Shown in pieces: positions 55,377 to 64,000 of a stretch of 64,000 bases of DNA (its first letter is position 1; the number at the start of each line of letters is the position of its first letter). Source of the stretch: Theobroma cacao (lineage: Eukaryota; Streptophyta; Magnoliopsida; Malvales; Malvaceae); contig NC_030853.1 in the NCBI RefSeq assembly GCF_000208745.1, positions 5,700,189 to 5,764,188 of the forward strand, given 5' to 3'. The notes beneath the pieces were generated by a model that saw only the letters and a program-made list of their open reading frames with translations, had not been told where the DNA came from and ran no database searches. A program made the position numbers and the translations under genes.

Positions 55377-58300
55377 TGTAATACCCCTAACTTTGATATT
55401 GAGCTATATGTGATGTTGACTAAGCTAATTTAATAGTTAATGTGTATACCTATTATTATATTATGGTCTATAGAGAATGACCTTCAATTTTCAATATGTT
55501 TGAGAATACTTGATGTATGAGTTATATATAAATGCTAAGTCGTTAAAAATATGAACAAAAAAACTTAGCCAAATTTTTTAAAGAAATAATTGATGAACCA
55601 TATGATTTAGAGTTTGATTGAGGATTTGGACCATGGTTTGAATTTATGGATTTAAGAATTTATGATATCATTAAGGACCTTGGTGGTATGTTAAATAAGC
55701 TAAGTGTATAAAGCCTATGTTATGACACTTAGGCAATTTTATAAGAAATGAAGAATGAATCTTAAAGTTTGAGGTTTTGATTTAAATTTGATGTTATATT
55801 TAAGGATATATTTACAAGAAATATAAGCTGTAATAGTTATGTAAATTGTGATTTAAGCAAGAAGGATTTTGAGGTGTTACATTTGGATTTTTAGAAGTTT
55901 GGAAAGTTGAAAATATGCCTCTAAAGGAAAATGTATTGATACATTCCCCAATGTATCAATACATTCTTAATAAGATGAACAATATAAGGCATACAAGGGA
56001 TTTTTATCTAGACCTTTAAGTGTATAAATAGATTTGAATAAGGATGAACATCTATCGGTACATTGCCTAAATATATAGATAGATTTGAAGCAGAGAGCAC
56101 CCAAGGGAAAAATTATCGATAGATTTCCCCCATGTATCAATACATTTAGGGTAGTAAGCATTCTACCTAATTTTTATCTATACATTGCCTAATGTATCTA
56201 TAGATTTAGTCGAAATTTGTGCAAATGTATTGATACATTCCCAAATGTATCAATACATCACTAGGTATTGGCAAAAATAAATAGGGTTTTGGGTTGTCCA
56301 CCCATTTAAAAACAAAAGACCTCCCTCTTTTTAACCCACCGAAACCCTAATCCCCAAATGGATTTGGAGTAGATTGGAGCTTGGGAAACTCCTCTAGAGG
56401 TAAAATTACACCTTTTTATCAATTGATTTTCAATTTAATAGGTTAATAACCTAGAAATTCAATTTTTCCAACTTTGGTGAATCACCCTCAATTTTGATTG
56501 AATTTGGAGCCTAGATTTGTGCAATTCAGCTTCTAAGGTATGGGTTTAGCTTATTATTAAAGACTTGAGCTTGTACAATGGATTGCTAAGAAATGGGTTT
56601 TTTAAAAAAAGTTAGATATTTTCGAAAGCTAGGAAATAATTATTTTTGTGATGTTTTGATGTGTTTTAAGGGGAAAATTGAGACTGTTGATGTAATTGTG
56701 AGCTGGAGGATGGTTAGAGGCTAAAAGTTGAGCTTGGCTGTGGAGCACCTTCGATTGTCACTATGAGTGGTTTATTTTGAAAATGCATGTAATGCATGAC
56801 GCCTTGTTAAAGGCATTACCATGGTACTAGAATAGAACTTTATTGTGTGTGTGTGTATAAATATATATATACATAATTGCCTAGATGAATGTGCCTAGGC
56901 TAGAGAATGAAAATATATGTGATTTGTTCTGTGTTGTGTGTTTTAGTGCAAGCCACATGGTGGCCTATGTTGTGTGAGCCTAGACTAGGAAGTCTAGTGA
57001 CAATGACGAATGTCTAGGAGTAGAATACTCAAGATGAGTGATTTTCAAAGAGTTTTAATGTTTGATGCGTAGAGATTTAAGGGTAATTAGAACTATATTG
57101 AGCTTATAAACAATTGAAGCTCATTGAATGTGATTTCTGGTTTTATGTGGACACATGGGATTGTCGAAGGCAAGATGGCCTTAGTTGTGGATTTGCATTC
57201 CATTCGGGGGATGGATTCCAAACATTGAATTGATTTGAGGTTGAGTGGAGTGCTATTCCTTATGATTATGTGTTTGCCTGCAAAGATGACGGTAAGTAAG
57301 GGCGGTGGTGTAAGTCCTGCCTATGATTCCCGTTTACAATGCTTTGATACCACCCATTTGAGACTACTATGGGTGTTGCCGTTTGTTGGGAGATTACTCT
57401 AGATGATGACTTTGATCCTTCGCCCAATGCATCGGCATGCACATGATTTGAATCCTCTACCTATTGCTTGGCCACTGTGCGATTTGATTCTCTACCAGTG
57501 GCTTTGCCCTGAGCATGATTTTACTTTGTCGATTGGCCACCATGTGTGATTTGACTATGTCCAGGGAAAACCACTCGTTGATTATGTTTATGTCATGATG
57601 ATATGATTATGAATGATATGATATCATATCTATGCATGTGATTAATGTTACGTAAATGAGATATGAGAAAATTGTGAGGTGAAAGTTTTGAAATAAGGAA
57701 ATTATATATTGAGTTTGATATTGTACTTAGCAACTATAAGGTGTCTGTGGAGCCTAATTTGATGATGGCTTAAAGGTAAACCTTGATTTGATACGTTTGT
57801 TTATGGAGATAAAATTTTGATTAATCATGAATATGGGTATGCCGTTTGAGATGTGATTATGGCAAGGCATAGCATGACGAGACGTGCACGTAGTATACTA
57901 AAATGATCTTTGCACATTTATCTTTGGAGATGTTTATTAAATAGCCATGTATTGCTTATGATTAGGTATGTTTCTCTACATATGTGTATATATATAATTA
58001 TGAGATATGTTATGCTATGCTGGTTTCCCCTCATTGACTATTAGATGACTCAACCTTCTGTTGCACCATGCGCAAATAAGCAAAGCTACGAGACCGCTTG
58101 GCTGACTTTGCCTTTGGTAGATTCTTTTGCATTTGGTAGGTTTCCTATACCATGAGTCCACTCCGCTATTAGTTTCCACTTTTGGTATTGGTTTCCTAAC
58201 TTGGTGTACTTGGGGTTTGTGTAAGCATGATGTTACCGTTTATATTTGTCTAAGGATTGTAAAGTACGAACCCATTTGTTAGCCAAAAGTATGGCTTGTG

Positions 58301-58495
58301 CTTTTTATGTTAAGTATTATGTAAGAATCAAGTTGCAAGGGGCACTAGCTATGCATTTGAACTTAAATTATATTATGGATATAACATTCGTATATTCAAT
58401 TTGGTGTGAACATTTTTTAGGCTTGCTTGAGTTTTACTGGCCTTGCCTACTAAGCTCGTGACCAGATCACGGCTCCTCGAATTAAAGGTGTGATA
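55377..58495 (+). mobile_element. Family-D solo LTR (D2)
   Basis: TGTAATACCCCTAACTTTGA ... AAAGGTGTGATA, 3119 bp, flanked by GAACT (55372-55376) and AAACT (58496-58500), one G/A difference. It shares the internal landmarks of D1 with many differences. It carries ATGTATCAATACATT and ATCTATAGATT-type inverted words at 55930-56260. No coding capacity. Confidence 0.8.
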
Positions 58496-58894
58496 AAACT
58501 TCCATGTCTTTATAGATGAATTAAGCTCGATCAATTGGAGTGCATGTCTTCATGTGATGCATAAATCACATGTCCTTAACAGTTACTGTAACATGTCTAT
58601 GCCCAAAAGGTCGAATAATTTTATTGACAATTAGGTGTAGAATTCTGTCATTAATGTTCAACCTGCCAAGGCTATTTAGACATTTTGGAGAAGTAGCAAG
58701 ACCAATCAAGAATTCAAAGTTAGTTCCTCTTTTGAAAGCTCATTCTCTTTATACATGTGAATGGGTGCATTTTTACTTGTAGGCTTCAACCTTAGCATTT
58801 TCTGCAACAATGTGGGAGTGATGATTAACTCCTTGCCAACAACAAAGGTCAAGAAAGAGCCATCATGATCCATAATGTCATCATCCGCCATCAC
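58496..58894 (-). pseudogene. Family-E internal region, part 1 (unknown ORF)
   Basis: Minus strand from 58894: MMADDDIMDHDGSFLTFVVG, KELIITPTLLQKMLRLKPTS, MYKENELSKEELTLNS, then a stop at 58706 and a decayed continuation to 58501. The pattern F...V.G....ITP.L....L resembles the N-terminal half of plant retroelement ORFs of unknown role, such as the 'putative transposon protein' group. The continuation is at 55376 beyond LTR D2. This is a tentative reading. Confidence 0.4.
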
Positions 58895-59009
58895 CTCTGT
58901 ACATTGTTGTCACATTTGAATAGAAAACTCTCACTAAGTCCTTATAGATTGATCTTCCCAGATTTAAAATGTCATACCATACTAGTTTTTGCAGATATTT
59001 GAGATAAGG

Positions 59010-59375
59010 AAATTTGAAATTTGGTGAGAACATAGGTTTTCCCACTCAAAATCTCCCTTATTAGCTTCTTCAACAAGTTTCAATCTTTTCTTCATTTTGT
59101 CGCAAGGAATCAATCAATGGAATTTGAGAAGTCCATTCTTTCTATTTGGTGCTTCTTCCTTGTGTTTCTGCCTTCTCAAGAATCGATCTGTTTCTCCTTC
59201 AGAAGTTGATTCTCGCAATCTAGTAACTTTTTGCTTTTTCAAAATCAATGGTTCCTCTATTGGCAAGTCGAGTCCTTCTTGTTACAATGAATGAATATTA
59301 CTTTTTGTTTAACAAGAATCAAGACTTCACATTTCAGAAGTCGATTCTTTTCTGTTGGAATTTGTTTTTTTACAA
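59010..59375 (-). repeat. Fragment of a family-E LTR
   Basis: This matches 50665-51046 in the same orientation (CTTCTTCAACAAG, TCTTTTCTTCATTTTG, AAGAATCGATCTGTTTCTCC, TTCAGAAGTCGATTCTTTTC) with scattered differences. It lies at the far side of the family-E interior, where the 5' LTR of a minus-strand element belongs, but both its ends are truncated. Similarity stops at about 59375. Confidence 0.7.
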
Positions 59376-62300
59376 AATAAGGATTGCAATATTGTTTATT
59401 ATTTTTGTTCTTTTCTCTTGAATTTACTCGTCATTATCGAAAAATATTACAATAAAAGTTATCCTGTGTATTTTAATATGAAAGGCATTCTTCATCTATT
59501 GCTAATTATTTTTAAATTACGCCTCTTTAAAATTTCACAAAAACTCTTTTATTCTACTTTTATGATTTATTTTATAATTTTTTGTTTACTTGCTCAAGTT
59601 GAGTTTCATTTGCCATAAAAAATAATATGCTTTGATTCACATTCTTATTTCTTGTTCATCTTCAATAAAACTTTACATTCCTTCTTCAAGCTTTTTTCCA
59701 TATTAACTTAATTATCTTGGGTTTTTTTTTTGTATTTTGGTAGCATTAATCTAGTTACTAATTATATATTATCAAAGTCAATAACCAATAAGTTAACATA
59801 CACTTTTAGATGAAGTCATTCCAAATTTTTATTTACAAAACTGGCTTGATTTCGATAAATACTTGTTTATATAGTAAATAGGTACATGAATATTGTTTTA
59901 ATTATATATAAATATGTGTGTATAATCTCCACAAATATTGTAACTCAATATTCTTGTATTACATGACAATTAACATAGTTTTTAAAAAATATAAATAGTG
60001 TTTGCCATTTAATGTAAAATAGCTATTTTATTATGCAACAAGCAAAAGAAATTAAGAGCTCAAACAACAATATCTTCGTTATTAGATTTTAAAGGAGATA
60101 ATAGTAATATACATTTGATTACTTAAAATTGATCTCTTTTGAAACAATTTTTGTGAGCTTTTAAGGTACGATAATGTATTTTTCTCTCCCTTGATTTATT
60201 AATTGGAATTACTGTTAATTCTTTATGTCTATGTTTTATCTTTTGAAAGGCTTCTTTATGTATGTGTGTGTATATATGTATGCATGTATTCCTTTGCTTT
60301 GGTTTATAATAAGTATTTCAAACTTTATTTTATAAAAAATAATTAAAACTTTGTATTAGTAGGAATGTGATTAAATTATAAATTTTATTAAGAACTATTT
60401 ACTTTTACAATTTAACAAAGAGTTAGATAGATAAAAATTATTTGAAATATTTAATTTAATAAAAAATATTAATAAGAAAAACTTATTTCAATGAGGACTT
60501 CAATGTTAATCAAAAAATAAATAAAAATTAGTTAATATTTTAATTTACTAAGAAAATTATTAATTAAGGATAGTATTGCTAATATATTAAGTTATCAAGA
60601 GTATATATATCATTCACTAGTTAAACTTTTGAAGTTGGTGCTTTTATATATAAAGTATGTAGATAGATATATTATTAAAGAAATGTCATGTTGAAGTATT
60701 AAACTCTTTGTTTCCCTCAAAGGTAATGTTCCCTCCTTTTCAAATGATCTTTGTTGACACTGCTTCTTGGATTCCGCACCCTATTATGATAGGGAGATGT
60801 GACTCGTCCTAAAACTATAAAATCAAAATATTAACGGATATTTTTCTTTCCAAACAGTCGCAATTGTCTATATTACAATCAAGGCGACATTGAATATTTG
60901 TGAATTGGCTTTGTCTTACAGCTTCACATCATAGACTTGTTAATTTCTTTGCTTAAACCTTTGAGAAAATCAGACCTAAAATCTTAACGATCTAACCTTT
61001 AATTCACGGCCTGGCATCATGGTGGCTTTTTAAGATATAGTTATGGTAAGATTTGGTAATTAATATTAATATAATGCAAAAAATTAATAACAAAAAAGGG
61101 AATGCCTCCATGATGAGTGGAAAGGATTAATTGATTGACATGTTCGTTTTATAAGACCATGAAAGTAAGTAAAACTTGTATAGAAATGCGACCCACCAGT
61201 CTTTTAAAAGAATAAATACATCAATGAAAGGAAAAGAAGAAAAGTAGTAATAATGCAACATAAAATAATGTGCAACTGGAACGGACATGTGCCTTTGGAT
61301 TGTTGGTAGGTGGGGTTGTTTCAAGAGATTTTTTTAAAAAAAAGAAACACTATTATTGGCACACATTAATATATATATATGCCATAGATGCACGGCACAT
61401 TCAAGGAAGGGAACAAAGAAAGATTAGTTAACAAAAATTATATATGATGAATCTGAGCCGACCCCATGCGCTGTGGAATTATCTGAAAATACACTTTTCA
61501 AGTGGAGAGAAAGAGAGAATCATTTGTGGGACTAATGACTACAACTACTATTATTTAGCTTGTTTGCTTTTGCCATCTCTCTCGTGCTTGTGCTGTCTAT
61601 GCGTACTTATCTCCGAGTGGAAGCAGTTTTAAGTTGTAGCCAAAATTTCAACAATCACACTAGTAGATGTAGTAGTACAATGGTTTTTTAACACATATAT
61701 ATTTCCTTAATTGATTTAGACTTTGAGAGAATATTGCTTGTGTGTGTGTGTGTGTGATTTATTATATTCCAACACAAAACAACCTCTTTTCTCTGACTTC
61801 TCTGACGTCCCACCACTGTCCCCTCCCACTCCCCTCTTGCCTTTGCTTTCCCATAATTAAACATCAAATACCCACCACCATCTCTCACTCTCACTCTCCT
61901 TTTCCTTTTCTTTATCTTTCAACTCTCTCCAGTTGTGCTGCAAAAAACTAAAGAAACACCCACAAGCGTGTTGAAGTGTTTTTTTGTCTTGTGATGATCA
62001 GCCATGCAAAGAGAATTATATTCCATGGAACCAGATATGGATGTCTCCAATTTCAGAGCAGTGCGTGTTTTGTCATTTCCAAGCTGACCAACTAGCCACT
62101 TACGCACTTGATCGATGTTGTTCATGGTATTCGGCTCTCTGCCTTAATTTCTCTTGCTTCCTTTATTTCTTTATATGTACATGTGTGCGTTTCTCTGCTG
62201 CAAACAAGGTCACTAGACTAGATGATCAATATCTACTGATGCTTAATTTTATATATACTTGCTTTGCTTCGCATAGTTTTTTGCTGGTTTCAATCTGAGT

Positions 62301-62544
62301 CCAGTTGCATAATAAACACTCTCGTGGCTGTCTGGCACTTATATGGGCTAAATATGATTCTTAAGTTGTGGGAGAAGCAGTAGTTTATGCATGGAGAAAT
62401 CCAATTTCAACGTTACTAATCATCAGCAGTAACTCTTCTCTTGTATCGATGGAAGCGTATCATAAACTAATGTGATTTTTGGATGCAATTATATACTTGT
62501 GATTCAGTTGTTTCGATTTTTCAAGTCTGATAGGATCTCACCTT
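59376..62544. other. AT-rich intergenic DNA; possible promoter-like segment near its right end
   Basis: No gene can be supported. 61738-61757 is a TG microsatellite. 61790-61935 is strongly pyrimidine-rich with CTCTCACTCTCACTCTCC, the composition of many plant 5' leaders, with TATA-like ATATATATTTCC at 61693. Short ATG-started frames follow at 61995-62090, none with a recognisable product. Confidence 0.35.
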
Positions 62545-62688
62545 CCCATTGTTGTCTTTTTTTTTTTTTTTTTATAATTTAACAAAATTTTTATTCAAAA
62601 AGAAGCAGAAAACTACTACAGGATAAAAACAACACTGCCAAGCAGTGCAAGTGAACAAGAGAAGTTCATTTACCCCATTGTTTTCTTT
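62545..62688 (-). mobile_element. 5'-truncated LINE 3' end with poly(A) and 15-bp TSD
   Basis: CCCATTGTTGTCTTT (62545-62559) and CCCATTGTTTTCTTT (62674-62688) match in 14 of 15 bases. Between them, on the plus strand, a run of T (62560-62573) is followed by about 100 bp. Read on the minus strand this is TTCATTCTCTT-like sequence, then ACTGCTTGGCAGTGTTG, TTTTTATCCTGTAGTAG, TTTGAATAAAAATTTTGTTA and poly(A). A poly(A) tail, a variable-length TSD and 5' truncation are the marks of LINE target-primed insertion. It contains only 3' UTR. Confidence 0.82.
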
Positions 62689-64000
62689 CACATGTATCTA
62701 GCCATGCACCAATTACCTACTCAGTTGCAGATATAAAATTCACTGTCTAAATTCTGGACACTCTTTTCTTCTTAGTTCTTGGGTTTTGTGTTTTGGACGG
62801 AAAACTCAGTTCTTGCCTTGTTGGTTTGGCTTATCTTTATTTATACTTTGTTAGCAATCTCTACTTGGTTGGGGTCCTGATGACAACATAGTCTTCCTAT
62901 CTTTCTTTTATTTCACTCTATTCATCCCGCTTATGATAGATGTTCCTTTCGCTACCGTTTACTTCCGTAACATCTCTTTATTCCTGAAAGTTAATTTGAA
63001 TGCCTTCCTCTTCAGAGTTGCTTTATGCACTCAAAAGAATGAACCGTTTCAAATTCTATAGCAAAGAATTGTAGTTCAGCTTGTTTGACCCAATGAGATG
63101 TGCCTTTCTCCCTTCTCAACTAAATTTTTTACATCCCTGCTTATGATCTCTGTTTATCACTATACAAATATGCCATGAAACCATGTTTAATTAGTATTAC
63201 TCATGTGCGATGTCCCTTTTCTTCCCCCTAACGAGGCTGCCTTTTCTGCTGCTTTTTGAGAAGTGATAAATTTAGAGATTTAATTGATCCATCACTACGT
63301 TTTTTGCCCTTTTCTTTTGGCATGGTGCTGTCCCTGTTTGAGATTGTGACTAATGCTTCTCTTCTACAAAGAAAATGAACCAAAAAAATATAAAACCAAG
63401 ATTTAAGGTGCTCATTAGTTGACTAATATGACAGTAAACAAAGTCTAGAGTTTCCAATTAAGTTAGTCGACTTATATAGAGTTTCCAATTAAGTGTAATT
63501 AGCTACAAGTTTGGATCTTATCTCTACGACAAATTAGTCTGCTGAATTCATCTATAAATTTCAGAAATTAACTTAAACTTCAAAGAAAGCCCTAGGAAAT
63601 GCAGGATTAATTGATTAAACTCCAAATTAATTGATTCATGGCATTTGAATTTGAATTTTCAGAACCTTGGGGACAGACTTTTCTTCCTTAAAGGTTACAA
63701 CCTTTGGGAAGAGGCATATTTATTATTGAATGGATGTCTAAAACACTAGTTGAGGCTTATGAATACTTCTTAATAGTCTCAACAACTAGTACGAAATCAT
63801 TACCAACAGCAAAACACTCTCATTCATCATTTGCATCCTGGATTGGGTTCAAGTGTTTTCAAGAGATGCTTTGGAGTGTAACATTAGAATCTCATTTGTT
63901 TTAAGCATTGTATCATGGGGATAACGTTTCCAAAAGTCCATCTGTATTCTAGTAGAGAAACTATATCCCTAAAATAGCTTCCTGAAATTATATTGCTGAA
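62689..64000. other. AT-rich DNA, no gene seen
   Basis: No conserved ORF. 63414-63475 holds TTAGTTGACTAAT and TTAGTCGACTTA, and 63609-63635 holds AATTGATTAA/AATTAATTGATT words. These recall the LTR palindromes of family G but have no other similarity that I can see. Confidence 0.4.

Noticed and set aside
61742..62298. Frames after the CT-rich leader as a small host protein
   Set aside because: Three competing short frames, none with conserved motifs. The CT-rich tract suggests a 5' leader but gives no product.
1..64000. tRNA, rRNA or known plant miRNA genes
   Set aside because: I looked for B-box-like GGTTCGAATCC, rRNA blocks and common mature miRNA sequences and saw none. A tRNAscan or covariance-model run would be decisive.

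Overview
This is plant nuclear DNA and almost all of it is transposable elements. No intact cellular gene can be supported. It is AT-rich. It carries Ty3/gypsy chromoviruses with initiator-tRNA-Met primer sites, Ty1/copia elements, an Athila-like remnant, LINE remnants and Mutator-type MITEs. The best-preserved gypsy polyprotein resembles families I associate with Malvaceae such as Theobroma; that placement is from memory and needs a search.

Layout. 1-2591: 3' part of a large LTR (family A). 2585-11763: a decayed chromovirus (family B) with a ~2.6-kb 5' LTR, PBS, gag-pol, and a 3' LTR that is truncated and rearranged. 11764-22465: an Athila-like remnant on the minus strand. Its post-pol ORF is split by a B-type solo LTR (12128-20768), which itself holds a minus-strand B solo LTR (12603-15180, TSD ATTAC) and a minus-strand A solo LTR (17612-20586, TSD GATAA). 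22466-24395: a SIRE-like LTR (family F) holding a MITE with a perfect 9-bp TSD. 24506-32641: a Ty1/copia element with two 343-bp LTRs and TSD CAAGT, whose gag-pol is interrupted by a B solo LTR (26089-28845, TSD TCATC). 32647-36116: non-repetitive-looking AT-rich DNA, followed by a 491-bp foldback MITE (36126-36616). 36955-48750: an RRM/DUF4283-like LINE ORF1 remnant split by a second chromovirus (family C, 37528-46947, TSD CAAGG), which holds two more solo LTRs (40055-42571; 43936-45109). 49593-59375: a minus-strand SIRE/Maximus-like copia remnant (family E) interrupted by two family-D solo LTRs (51047-54137; 55377-58495). 59376-64000: AT-rich DNA with a 114-bp LINE 3' end flanked by 15-bp TSDs.

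The elements do not form a pathway; the window is a stratigraphy of insertions up to four levels deep. Solo LTRs outnumber elements with coding interiors by about three to one, so LTR-LTR recombination has been frequent. Many stop codons sit where C-to-T or G-to-A change would create them, as expected of methylated, silenced repeats.

The most unusual signal is shared by five otherwise different LTR families (B, D, E, F, G). Each carries, inside the LTR, several copies of its own short self-complementary sequence (for example ATTCTCGCTGCAGCGAGAAT in B, CTTAGTCGACTAAG in G, AATCTATCGATAGATT in F, and GTATCGATACATG hairpins in D). Two single-N positions are flanked by near-perfect duplications and look like assembly joins, not biology.
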